Part shown: positions 42,892-51,365 of the stretch, one piece after another
How the letters are laid out: the number at the start of each line of letters is the position of its first letter
How positions within the stretch are numbered: the first letter of the stretch is position 1
NCBI RefSeq assembly: GCF_024266705.1
Contig: NZ_CP100756.1
Coordinates: 3,596,001-3,660,000, forward strand
Direction of reading: 5' to 3'
Origin: Natrinema gelatinilyticum
GTDB taxonomy: Archaea > Halobacteriota > Halobacteria > Halobacteriales > Natrialbaceae
Length of the DNA: 64,000 bases
Notes under the pieces: model-generated
Database searches by the model: none
What the model was told of the DNA's origin: nothing
What the model saw: the letters and a program-made list of their open reading frames with translations, nothing else
Translations under genes and position numbers: made by a program

Positions 42892-43092
42892 ATGTCCGAA
42901 TCACCGAGGAAAGCGCCCGGGAAATCGGGATCTACGGTCGACGAGAGGGACCACCTGCAACACGTTACCGTCCAGAAAGACAATGTCGCGGTCTGTACGA
43001 TATTCCCGCGAGAAATCGGCGAGAATGCGGCATCGGAGCAGTGGATCACCGCGATGACCGATTCGTTCGTCACGCTCGAGCAACGGCGGTAG
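42892..43092 (+). CDS. DUF7511-type small haloarchaeal protein (66 aa)
   Basis: A 66-aa protein: DERDHLQHVTVQKDNVAVCT, IFPREIGENAASEQWITAMT, DSFVTLEQRR. The closing WITAxxDSFVxLE pattern is typical of the DUF7511 family, as I recall it. These are small cytoplasmic proteins of unknown function, present in many copies in Natrialbaceae. No partner gene is evident. Confidence 0.78.
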   Translation: MSESPRKAPGKSGSTVDERDHLQHVTVQKDNVAVCTIFPREIGENAASEQWITAMTDSFVTLEQRR

Positions 43093-43357
43093 CCGTTCGG
43101 CTGAACCTGCCTTCGCTCGGAACGCGATTTTCGCCCGGAACCTGCCTTCCGCTGGAACCGTGACGCGAGCGTGGACTCGTCGCACGAAAACGAGTCTCGA
43201 GACTGCACCCACAGACGCTCTGGTGACGTATCTCACGAATGTGGAACGCATAGCGGGCGCCAACCGACCGGTGACGAGTGCCCGGTTCCAACTCGTGATC
43301 TCGAATCTCGTCAGTTCGCGACCAGGGGTGAAACTGAAAAGCATCGCTCAGCGAGCG

Positions 43358-44134
43358 TCAGTTGTCGATCGTCGCGAGAAATTCGTCGACAGCCGAATTG
43401 AATGCCGACGGTCGTTCGCGCATCGAGAGGTGACTCGCATCTTCGATCTCGGCCAGTTCGCCGCCGTCTATCTCGTCGGCGAGATACTCGTGGAACCATG
43501 GCGGTGTCAGCCGATCGAATTCGCCGTAGACGGCGAGAACAGGTGCGTCGATTTCCGCGAGCTGGTCGCGAACGTCGAACTCGTGGCACGTCAGAAAGTC
43601 CCTGCGCGTCACGTCCTGCCCGCACTCGTGCATCCGTTCGATCGATCGCTCCCGAAGTTCCGGGTCCGGATCGTGAAAGAGCCGATCGGGTTGGTGTAAA
43701 AATTCCACTGCCCGCTCGAAATCCGACTTGAGCCACGTCAACAGATCGTCGAGGACGCCGAGACGGGCGCCGGTTCCCGTCAACACGACGGCGGTCGGCT
43801 CGAATTCGCGCTCGAGCAGGATGTGCAAGACGACAGCACCGCCGAGGGAGTTCCCGAGGAGAATTTCCGCGTCGGTTTCATCGACGACGGCCAGTACGTC
43901 GTCCGCGTAGGCCGAAAGTGCCGTATACCCTGGACTTGCGTCCGCGTCAGACGAGTCTCCATGGCCGCTGAGATCCATCGTCACGATCGGGTATCGATCC
44001 GCCAACGAGTACTGTCCGGTCCAGATGTCGCGTGCTCCACCACTCCCGTGGATACAACAGATCGGCGGGCCGTCACCGCCCCGGTCGACACTATCGTATG
44101 CCGTCTCTCGACCGTGGTGAGATACCGTTTGCAT
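43358..44134 (-). CDS. Alpha/beta-fold hydrolase
   Basis: Start ATG 44134 (MQTVSHHGRETAYDSV) gives 258 aa. The oxyanion region is ICCIHGSGGARDIWTGQYSL, the nucleophile elbow is ILLGNSLGGAVVLHIL (Ser in Gly-Asn-Ser-Leu-Gly), the acid is in VLAVYGEFDRLTPP, and the His is in IEDASHLSMRERPS. Frame upstream of the chosen start lacks conserved features. It is an esterase or lipase-like enzyme with unknown substrate. Confidence 0.9.
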   Translation of the reverse strand: MQTVSHHGRETAYDSVDRGGDGPPICCIHGSGGARDIWTGQYSLADRYPIVTMDLSGHGDSSDADASPGYTALSAYADDVLAVVDETDAEILLGNSLGGAVVLHILLEREFEPTAVVLTGTGARLGVLDDLLTWLKSDFERAVEFLHQPDRLFHDPDPELRERSIERMHECGQDVTRRDFLTCHEFDVRDQLAEIDAPVLAVYGEFDRLTPPWFHEYLADEIDGGELAEIEDASHLSMRERPSAFNSAVDEFLATIDN

Positions 44135-44332
44135 ACGTAGCGGAACGATCGGAACTGGCATAAAGACTCGATTTGGTGGTTCCCGGAGAGTGCCAGCAAC
44201 GGAGATATATCTACTCCGACCGATGGATCTGCTATCGGTATAGCCGACTCGACGAGTGCTCATCTTTTGTGAACTACGAACAATGGTCTATTGTTTGGAC
44301 CCGCTGCCGTCTTGCGATCTATTGGAGAAAGA

Positions 44333-44340
44333 CTTATATA
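44333..44340 (+). promoter_or_regulatory. TATA box of the DUF7127-cdc48 operon
   Basis: CTTATATA lies 32-39 nt before the ATG at 44372, so a short leader of several nucleotides is predicted. Confidence 0.55.
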
Positions 44341-44371
44341 GCTCAGATGCTTACCTTGGGTTAGTTACAGC

Positions 44372-44620
44372 ATGACCCTCGAACAATTCACCCGCGAAGA
44401 TGGGCAGTTGGCCCGTCGGTACGAGTACGACGACGGAACGGTCTTCGCCGTCGACTTCGGTACCACCGGGGCTGACGCCTCGGTCGATCTCGTCGACGAC
44501 ACCGTCATCGTCGTCTTCGAGGACGATCAATACGAGATCGAGCTCCCCGAGACTGCAGCGGACGCGCACACGTTTATCAAAAACGGCGTACTCACTATCG
44601 AAGTGGAGGAGGAACGATGA
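44372..44620 (+). CDS. DUF7127 family protein (Hsp20-like fold) preceding cdc48
   Basis: An 82-aa protein: EQFTREDGQLARRYEYDDGT, VFAVDFGTTGADASVDLVDD, TVIVVFEDDQYEIELPE, then FIKNGVLTIEVEE. The last part, Ile-Lys-Asn-Gly-Val-Leu-Thr-Ile, is the typical closing strand of small heat-shock (Hsp20) domains and recalls GvpH in this window. Its stop overlaps the cdc48 ATG (ATGA). Co-expression with the Cdc48 unfoldase suggests a role in protein quality control, which is inference. Confidence 0.85.
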   Translation: MTLEQFTREDGQLARRYEYDDGTVFAVDFGTTGADASVDLVDDTVIVVFEDDQYEIELPETAADAHTFIKNGVLTIEVEEER

Positions 44621-46878
44621 AACTCACCGTCAAACCCCTGAAACAGAAAGACGCAGGTCGCGGTCTGGCCGCGATCGACCGCGTCTCGATGAACGAACTC
44701 GACCTCGAGAACGGGGACTACATCACTATCGCCGGCAAGGGCGACGGCCAGGCCGTCGCACGTGTCTGGCCCGGGTATCCCGAAGACGAAGGACGTGGTA
44801 TCGTCCGGATCGACGGCCGCCTGCGCCAAGAGGCCGACGTCGGGATCGACGACACAGTCACCGTCGAAGCGGCCGATGTCAAGCCCGCCAAGTCGGTCAC
44901 CGTGGCTCTCCCCCAGAACCTGCGGATCCGAGGAGACATCGGACCGCTCGTGCGGGACAAACTGAGCGGCCAGGCCGTTACTGAGGGCCAGACGGTCCCG
45001 TTCTCGCTCTCGTTCGGCCCCATGGCCAGTTCCGGCCAGTCGGTCCCGTTGAAGATCGCCAACACGACCCCCAGTGGAACGGTCGTGATCACGGATTCGA
45101 CGAACATCGAAATCTCCGAGAAGCCGGCCGAACAGGTCAGCGCCGGCAGGGGCCCCTCCGCCGAGGGCGTCCCGAACGTCACCTACGAGGACATCGGTGG
45201 CCTGGACGACGAACTCGACCAGGTACGCGAAATGATCGAGTTGCCGATGCGTCACCCCGAGCTGTTCCAGCAGCTCGGTATCGAACCGCCGAAGGGCGTC
45301 CTCCTGCACGGTCCCCCGGGCACCGGGAAGACCCTGATGGCAAAGGCCGTTGCCAACGAGATCGACGCTCACTTCGAAACGATCTCCGGACCGGAGATCA
45401 TGTCGAAGTACTACGGTGAAAGCGAGGAGCAACTCCGCGAAGTCTTCGAGGAGGCCGAAGAGAACGCGCCCGCGATCGTCTTCATCGACGAACTCGACTC
45501 CATCGCCGCCAAGCGGGAGGAGGCCGGCGGGGACGTCGAACGGCGTGTCGTCGCCCAGTTGCTCTCGCTGATGGACGGCCTCGAGGAGCGGGGCCGGGTC
45601 ACGGTTATCGCGGCGACCAATCGCATCGACGCGATTGATCCCGCGCTCCGACGTGGTGGCCGCTTCGACCGGGAGATCGAGATCGGCGTTCCCGACAAGG
45701 AAGGCCGCAAGGAGATCTTGCAGGTTCACACCCGCGGGATGCCCCTGGCCGAGTCGATCGACCTGTCTCAGTACGCCGAGAACACCCACGGGTTCGTGGG
45801 CGCCGACCTCGAGTCGCTGGCCCGCGAGAGCGCGATGAACGCGCTCCGTCGAATCCGCCCCGAACTCGACCTCGAATCCGAGGAAATCGACGCCGACATC
45901 CTCGAGTCGCTCGAGGTGAACGAGACCGACTTCAAGGAGTCGCTCAAGGGAATCCAGCCCTCGGCGCTCCGCGAGGTCTTCGTCGAAGTGCCGGACGTCA
46001 CCTGGAACGACGTCGGCGGGCTTGGAGATACCAAAGAACGTCTCCGCGAGACGATCCAGTGGCCGCTCGACTACCCCGACGTATTCGAGGCGATGGACAT
46101 GCAGGCGGCAAAGGGCGTCCTCATGTACGGACCACCTGGCACCGGGAAGACGCTGCTCGCGAAGGCGGTCGCCAACGAGGCCCAGTCGAACTTTATCTCG
46201 ATCAAGGGCCCCGAACTGCTGAACAAGTACGTCGGAGAGAGCGAAAAGGGCGTCCGCGAGGTCTTCGAGAAGGCCCGCGAAAATGCCCCGACCGTGATCT
46301 TCTTCGACGAAATCGACTCGATCGCCGGCGAACGCGGTCGACGGCAGGGTGACTCCGGCGTCGGCGAACGCGTCGTCTCCCAGCTGCTGACCGAACTCGA
46401 CGGCCTCGAGGAACTCGAGGACGTCGTCGTGATCGCCACGACCAACCGGCCGGACCTGATCGACAGCGCCCTGCTACGGCCGGGGCGGCTCGACCGCCAC
46501 GTCCACGTGCCGGTCCCCGACGAGGATGGTCGTGCGAAGATCTTCGATGTCCACACCCGCAACAAGCCGCTGGCCGAGTCGATCGATATGGAGTGGCTCG
46601 CGAGCAAGACGGAAGGCTACGTCGGTGCCGACATCGAAGCGGTCTGTCGCGAAGCCTCGATGGCGGCCAGTCGCGAGTTCATCAACTCGGTCGACCCCGA
46701 CGAGATGGGCGACACCATCGACAACGTCCGCATCAGCAGAGAACACTTCGAGCACGCCCTCGAGGAAGTCCACCCCAGCGTGACCCCCGAGACGCGAGAG
46801 CAGTACGAAGAACTCGAGGAGGAATTCCAGCAGGCCGAGCCCGCCAGCCAAGAACAGGTCGGACGGACCTTCCAGTAA
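44617..46878 (+). CDS. cdc48: AAA+ ATPase Cdc48/VCP
   Basis: A 753-aa protein with the N-domain (LTVKPLKQKDAGRGLAAIDR). D1 has Walker A LLHGPPGTGKTLMAKAVAN and Walker B AIVFIDELDSIAAKREEAGG. D2 has Walker A MYGPPGTGKTLLAKAVANEA and Walker B TVIFFDEIDSIAGERGRRQG with RLDRHVHVPVPDEDGR. The tail ends VGRTFQ. Cdc48 unfolds substrate proteins and may feed the proteasome. It is translationally coupled to the upstream DUF7127 gene. Haloarchaea carry several Cdc48 paralogues. Confidence 0.97.
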   Translation: MKLTVKPLKQKDAGRGLAAIDRVSMNELDLENGDYITIAGKGDGQAVARVWPGYPEDEGRGIVRIDGRLRQEADVGIDDTVTVEAADVKPAKSVTVALPQNLRIRGDIGPLVRDKLSGQAVTEGQTVPFSLSFGPMASSGQSVPLKIANTTPSGTVVITDSTNIEISEKPAEQVSAGRGPSAEGVPNVTYEDIGGLDDELDQVREMIELPMRHPELFQQLGIEPPKGVLLHGPPGTGKTLMAKAVANEIDAHFETISGPEIMSKYYGESEEQLREVFEEAEENAPAIVFIDELDSIAAKREEAGGDVERRVVAQLLSLMDGLEERGRVTVIAATNRIDAIDPALRRGGRFDREIEIGVPDKEGRKEILQVHTRGMPLAESIDLSQYAENTHGFVGADLESLARESAMNALRRIRPELDLESEEIDADILESLEVNETDFKESLKGIQPSALREVFVEVPDVTWNDVGGLGDTKERLRETIQWPLDYPDVFEAMDMQAAKGVLMYGPPGTGKTLLAKAVANEAQSNFISIKGPELLNKYVGESEKGVREVFEKARENAPTVIFFDEIDSIAGERGRRQGDSGVGERVVSQLLTELDGLEELEDVVVIATTNRPDLIDSALLRPGRLDRHVHVPVPDEDGRAKIFDVHTRNKPLAESIDMEWLASKTEGYVGADIEAVCREASMAASREFINSVDPDEMGDTIDNVRISREHFEHALEEVHPSVTPETREQYEELEEEFQQAEPASQEQVGRTFQ

Positions 46879-46990
46879 GGTCTCGACTGCCTTTTTGCGT
46901 TTACCTCGTTATTTCGTCACACCGATTCCACGCACCCCTTTCGTCGTCCGACTCGGCGACGGTGGTGGTCGGTAACTCGAGCGTCGTGAG

Positions 46991-47206
46991 TTGCCACTCG
47001 AGATAGGTTCGATCGATTGCTCGACCGAACACGGGATCACGCTGTACGATTACGTCGAACCCGAAGCGCTCGACACCCTCGTAACGGACGACCGATCCGA
47101 CGGCGCCGTCATCGTCGAAGTGCCGGTCGACGAGTACGTGCTCCGGATCACCAACACCGGTTGCGTTCGCGTCCTCGGTTCGGCCGATTCCACGGAGGCA
47201 GAGTGA
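46991..47206 (+). CDS. HalOD1-type output domain protein (71 aa, TTG start)
   Basis: A 71-aa frame whose core (GITLYDYVEPEALDTLVTDD, GAVIVEVPVDEYVLRITNTG) fits the HalOD1 domain, a haloarchaeal output/adapter domain often encoded alone. The only possible start in frame is TTG 46991, since a TAA closes the frame 15 nt upstream. It lies 112 nt after cdc48 and converges with bcp. Role unknown. Confidence 0.6.
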   Translation: MPLEIGSIDCSTEHGITLYDYVEPEALDTLVTDDRSDGAVIVEVPVDEYVLRITNTGCVRVLGSADSTEAE

Positions 47207-47342
47207 CCGTCCAAGTGATCGGTGAGCGAACGCACCGCCAGTGGGCGATACGTGGTCACGGTGGGAGCGGGCTTCGGTGGGCGGCGTCGCCTCAGACGGA
47301 AGCTGAGAACTCCGAACGAGCGGGTCTCGGAAAGTCGGATGT

Positions 47343-47816
47343 TCAGTGGGAGATATCGACCGGCTCGAGGTCCGCGAGAATCTCTTCGGGGTGATCGTCA
47401 GGTGAAACGTTCTCGTAGGCCGCTTCGACCCGACCCTCGGGCCCGACGAGGTACGTGTTACGGAAGACGCCGTCGAACGTCTTCCCGAACATCTGTTTTT
47501 CGCCGTACGATTCGTACAGCGTGGCGACTTCACCGAACTCGTCCGAAAGCAGGTCGAACTGAATGTCGTAATCGACGGCGAAGTCTGCGATGTCGTCGAC
47601 GGGATCGTCGCTGATGCCGACGATTCCGACGTCTCGATCCGCGAATTCGGACAGCGAATCGTTGAAACCACGGGCTTCAGCCGTGCAGCCGTCCGTGTTC
47701 GCACGGGGATAGAAGTACACGACGAGACGTTGGCCGTCGAAATCGGAGCGGCGAACCGTTTCGCCGTGTTGGTTTGGCAGTTCGAACTCAGGTGCTTCGT
47801 CACCGACGTCGAGCAT
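47343..47816 (-). CDS. bcp: Peroxiredoxin (Bcp family), one-Cys type
   Basis: A 157-aa thioredoxin-fold peroxidase. The active site is VVYFYPRANTDGCTAEARGF with the peroxidatic Cys44. The second cysteine usual in Bcp (four residues later) is Arg, so it probably works as a 1-Cys enzyme. Other family segments are VGIVGISDDPVDDIADFA, LLSDEFGEVATLYESYGE and NTYLVGPEGRVEAAYE. It reduces organic and hydrogen peroxides. It is a single gene, convergent with the HalOD1 gene. Confidence 0.93.
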   Translation of the reverse strand: MLDVGDEAPEFELPNQHGETVRRSDFDGQRLVVYFYPRANTDGCTAEARGFNDSLSEFADRDVGIVGISDDPVDDIADFAVDYDIQFDLLSDEFGEVATLYESYGEKQMFGKTFDGVFRNTYLVGPEGRVEAAYENVSPDDHPEEILADLEPVDISH

Positions 47817-47905
47817 GCACGTGACTTAGCCACAGATATTGTATGCGTTACGGTTTCACACGACGCTGAATATCGGTGCTGACGGCGGGAAAACCCTCGA
47901 TAGCG

Positions 47906-48823
47906 TCACTCGAGTCGTTCAGCGGCTTCTCTGTCGATGAGCGGGGCGGCGTTTTGCTCGGGCAACGTGACGACGTCGTTGCTCGTCAGGGTGTACTCGC
48001 GGTCGTCCACGCCGAGGATCGAGCCGATGTCACTGGTGACTCTAACCGTGGTTCGCTCGACTGCGGGGGACACAGTAGACGGCTCCTCGCGTCTCTCGTC
48101 TGGTTCGGGCTCACGTCCGGATCGAGGTGCCGGTGAATCGGTGTTCGGTCCACGAGTTGTCCCGCGGTCGTCTCCCCCCTCACTCGTCGGTCTGTCTTCG
48201 CTCGAGGGACCGTGCCCGTCGGACAGCCCGTCTCCGCCCATAACGTCCGCTGGGGAGACCGTATTCGAGCTATCAGTTTCCGACCCCGCAGCCGGCGGTT
48301 CGTCGGGTGGAGGTGGCGGGACGTCGTCAGAACTCGGTTTGCTGTGAGACGATTCCGCGGAGGTGAGACCAGAACCGTCCGGTTCGCCTGGATGCGGGTC
48401 CGGTTCTGGAACGGGTTGTTCGTCCGTCGTGGCCTCGACACCATCGAGGACATCCAGCACGCGATTTTTGTTCGAGCTGATACGGTCGACGAGGTCGTCG
48501 AACAGGTCCACCTCTTCGGCGGTCAGGCCCTCGTCGTCTGCCGGCATCCCGGCCGCGGCGAGGCTGGCTTGCTTGACGAGCTTTCCCATTCGGCGCTCGT
48601 AGACCGCCTCGACGACGTCTTTGGCGGTTTCAATCTCGTCGGTCAGCCGGCCGACTTCGGGTGAGGAAAAGGGATCGTCAGTTTGCTCGGCGACACGGTC
48701 GCGTTCGGCCTCGAGGGAGGCGATGTACTCGCCGACCTCCTGATAGAACGAGGGGCGCAGGTTCTGGAGACTATCCTTCTGGCGCTCCTTGCTCTGAATC
48801 GAACGCAGTTCGTCGAGATTCAT
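47906..48823 (-). CDS. gins: GINS complex subunit (Gins15/Gins51 type)
   Basis: A 305-aa protein. The helical A-domain is at the N-terminus (MNLDELRSIQSKERQKDSLQ, LRPSFYQEVGEYIASLEAER, ASLAAAGMPADDEGLTAEEV). The small B-domain is at the C-terminus (VRVTSDIGSILGVDDREYTL, TSNDVVTLPEQNAAPLIDRE). Between lies an unusually long disordered Pro/Ser/Asp/Gly linker of about 110 residues. GINS is part of the replicative helicase complex with MCM and Cdc45/RecJ. Its ATG overlaps the priS stop by 4 nt, a pairing seen in other haloarchaea. Confidence 0.9.
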   Translation of the reverse strand: MNLDELRSIQSKERQKDSLQNLRPSFYQEVGEYIASLEAERDRVAEQTDDPFSSPEVGRLTDEIETAKDVVEAVYERRMGKLVKQASLAAAGMPADDEGLTAEEVDLFDDLVDRISSNKNRVLDVLDGVEATTDEQPVPEPDPHPGEPDGSGLTSAESSHSKPSSDDVPPPPPDEPPAAGSETDSSNTVSPADVMGGDGLSDGHGPSSEDRPTSEGGDDRGTTRGPNTDSPAPRSGREPEPDERREEPSTVSPAVERTTVRVTSDIGSILGVDDREYTLTSNDVVTLPEQNAAPLIDREAAERLE

Positions 48824-49995
48824 TCTTTTTCCTTCTCAGCGCGGCCACGTGCCATCATGAACACGGCAACGTACTCCGGTAGTGACTGGTCACCGTCCTG
48901 GACCGTAAAGCTATCTCCTCCCAACTCGATTTCGCCCCCGTCGAGTACGTGGACGGCGATCTCGTGACCGCGAAACGTCTCGGGGATAGCATCGACGAGT
49001 GGGTCGAACTCGTCAAGTTCGTCGCGCTCGAGTCGCACGGTCTGGAGGCCGCTTCCGCCGTGAAGGCTCCCCGGCAAGCGGATGAGTCGGTTCGTGTCGG
49101 TGGTGACCGGTTCGTCGATGGGCGCGTTGTCCCGATCGACGGCTCGGTTCGCGAACCGCTCTGCCAGTTGCGCGACTGCAGTGTGGACGGTGACATTGCC
49201 TGCCTCGAGTTGATCCCGGTTATTTCGCGCCGCGTTCAGTGCCGCAGCAGCCTTCCCCTCACCGATCCCGTCGAATTCCTGCAAGCGCTCGAGCGCAGCG
49301 TCTTCGTCTAACTCGAGCAGTTCGTCGACGTACGCCAGGAAGTGCTCGTGGGTCCGTCCACCCCAGCCGCCCTCGATCTGGAGGGTCCGACGTTCCGTCG
49401 GGGTTTTCCGTCCCAGGCCAGCCACCGTCTCGCTCTCGATCAGTTCCTCGAACTCGAGGCCGATACCGCGGATGTAATCGACGATCTCCCGGCGGTGTTC
49501 TCGCTCCAAGTGTAACACGTTCTCGTCGCGAACGTGGACGTGATAGCCCCGACCGCCCGAAAAGACGATCTCGAGGTCGTCGAAGGCGAAGTCGTTCTCG
49601 AGGAAATCGAGCAACCGAAACAATGCCTCCTTGCACTTCGCGAGCATCTCGGCGTAACTGTCCGATCCGAGCGTGACGCTTGGTAAGTGGTCGGCGTCGA
49701 GGTCGAAGACGAGATCCGCGGACTGCCAGTCTTTGGCGTGCATCGAACTCGCGCCGGGGTCGCGAAAGCGCCCCGCCGAGAAGTAGACGTGTCGCGGTCG
49801 CTTCCGGACGAGAAACTCCGAGAGGTCACCTAATTCGAGTAGCGAACGGTGGCGGACCATGGTCATGTCGGGTCCTTCGGTCCAGGGGATGAACCCCCAC
49901 TCGCGTTCGTTGGCGGCGGGCGGCGGCGTTATTTCCGTCCGTCGATAGTGATCGCGGAACCGCCCCCGAAGGTAGGCCCTCGTTCGCTCCTCCAT
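48820..49995 (-). CDS. priS: DNA primase small (catalytic) subunit PriS
   Basis: A 391-aa archaeal/eukaryal-type primase. The catalytic Asp pair is in SADLVFDLDADHLPSVTL, the third metal site is in DDLEIVFSGGRGYHVHVRDE, and another fingerprint is TTDTNRLIRLPGSLHGGSGL. The N-terminus shows EREWGFIPWTEGPDM and the motif HVYFSAGRFRDPGASSMHAK. It synthesises RNA/DNA primers with PriL. It is coupled to the GINS gene. Confidence 0.96.
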   Translation of the reverse strand: MEERTRAYLRGRFRDHYRRTEITPPPAANEREWGFIPWTEGPDMTMVRHRSLLELGDLSEFLVRKRPRHVYFSAGRFRDPGASSMHAKDWQSADLVFDLDADHLPSVTLGSDSYAEMLAKCKEALFRLLDFLENDFAFDDLEIVFSGGRGYHVHVRDENVLHLEREHRREIVDYIRGIGLEFEELIESETVAGLGRKTPTERRTLQIEGGWGGRTHEHFLAYVDELLELDEDAALERLQEFDGIGEGKAAAALNAARNNRDQLEAGNVTVHTAVAQLAERFANRAVDRDNAPIDEPVTTDTNRLIRLPGSLHGGSGLQTVRLERDELDEFDPLVDAIPETFRGHEIAVHVLDGGEIELGGDSFTVQDGDQSLPEYVAVFMMARGRAEKEKE

Positions 49996-50119
49996 GCGCC
50001 TCGGGTAATCATCGGTGGGGGGCTATAATCCTGCCGAATGGGACGACGTTCGGTCTCGGCTAGAACTGCGACTGGATTCGTGAAAAACGGCGCCTGTCTC
50101 CGCCCGGGGCAACTCCTCG

Positions 50120-50596
50120 TTACCGGCGGATCAAATCCGTAATTCGGTCCGCAATTCCGACGTCGGCGCCGAGTTTCAGATAGTAGGCATCACCGCCGTC
50201 CTCGTAATAGTTGTCGATCCGACGCTTGATCTCGAAGCCGAGGTGTTCGTAGAACTGGAGGGCGTTCTCGTTGCTCGTCCGAGCGTGGCAGGTGATCGTA
50301 TCGTGATCCTGTGCCACGTGGGCGATGAGTCGCTTTCCGATTCCTTCGCTCCGATAGTCTGGGGACACGGCCAGAAACAGAATGTAGCCATCGCGCCGGA
50401 CGGCGGCGAATCCGATGAGTTCACCGTCTCGAACGTAACAGTGTACCTTCGACCGGCGATACGCGTCGGTAAAGAAATCATACCGCTGTTTGAGCACTCC
50501 TTCCTGACGGTTGATCGTCTCTTTCAGTTGCCAGGCCTCGTCCACGAAATCGTCGCTCCCCGGGGCGACGACGCAACTGTCGATGTTGACGCTCAC
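50120..50596 (-). CDS. rimI: GNAT acetyltransferase, RimI-like
   Basis: A 158-aa protein. The acetyl-CoA motif is ILFLAVSPDYRSEGIGKRLI (Arg-x-x-Gly-Ile-Gly), followed by ITCHARTSNENALQFYEHLG and FEIKRRIDNYYEDGGDAYYL. This layout, with the closing YY-D-G-D-AY-L, is that of RimI N-terminal acetyltransferases, which acetylate protein N-termini (archaeal enzymes have broad specificity). The target is unknown. Confidence 0.82.
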   Translation of the reverse strand: MSVNIDSCVVAPGSDDFVDEAWQLKETINRQEGVLKQRYDFFTDAYRRSKVHCYVRDGELIGFAAVRRDGYILFLAVSPDYRSEGIGKRLIAHVAQDHDTITCHARTSNENALQFYEHLGFEIKRRIDNYYEDGGDAYYLKLGADVGIADRITDLIRR

Positions 50597-50786
50597 TACG
50601 TCAGCATACCATCGACGTCAATATAATTCCACCGGCAGTTGCGGCTCTGTACCATCAGACGACAATAATGTATTCGCGTCGGAGTAGCCCCCGGCTAACG
50701 GAATTGTACGTGGCTCAACGATACTGCCCGAACGGAAACGATTCGAAACGACGAGCATAGGGTCACCGGTGCCGAAGGAATCGTAA

Positions 50787-51218
50787 ATGGGTTTCGAACT
50801 GCGCGACCATACGGCCGACGTCGCGGTGTCTGCTACGGGCGATTCGCTCGAGGCGGTCTTCGAAGCGGTGGCCGACGGGCTGGCGGCCGCATCGTGCGAC
50901 GAGATTCCGACTGACGGCGGTGAGCGCTTTTCGTTCGCCGTGATCGCCGAGAACCGCGAAGCACTGCTATTCGACTACCTCGACGAACTGATTTACTTGC
51001 GGGACGTCCGCGTCGAACTGCCCGTCGACCACCGCGTCGAATCGGTGACGGCACCGGAATCGTCCGACAGCGCGAAGAACTGGCACCTCGAGGGTAGCGC
51101 GCGCGGCGTCCCACTCACCGAGATACCCGCCCGCGAAGTGAAGGCCGTGACCTACTCGGAGATGCGACTCGAGCAAACCAACGGAACCTGGGAAGCGTAC
51201 GTCGTCTTCGACGTCTAG
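50787..51218 (+). CDS. Archease (RtcB partner)
   Basis: A 143-aa protein. Family motifs are GFELRDHTADVAVSATGDSL (metal-binding Asp/His), FDYLDELIYLRDVRVELPV, and AREVKAVTYSEMRLEQTNGT. Archease activates RtcB by helping the histidine-GMP step and multiple turnover. The rtcB gene follows 148 nt later on the same strand. Confidence 0.95.
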   Translation: MGFELRDHTADVAVSATGDSLEAVFEAVADGLAAASCDEIPTDGGERFSFAVIAENREALLFDYLDELIYLRDVRVELPVDHRVESVTAPESSDSAKNWHLEGSARGVPLTEIPAREVKAVTYSEMRLEQTNGTWEAYVVFDV

Positions 51219-51365
51219 GTTCGATTGGGAACGCCGTCCGACGCTTCCGGAGGGAACGCCATCCGGTTCGAGAGCGACACCGTCTCGGAATCTCGATCGA
51301 GGATCGGATCATGACTCGCGACGGAGAGACGAACATCTTTCATCGGTGCGGCCCAATTTTCAGGT

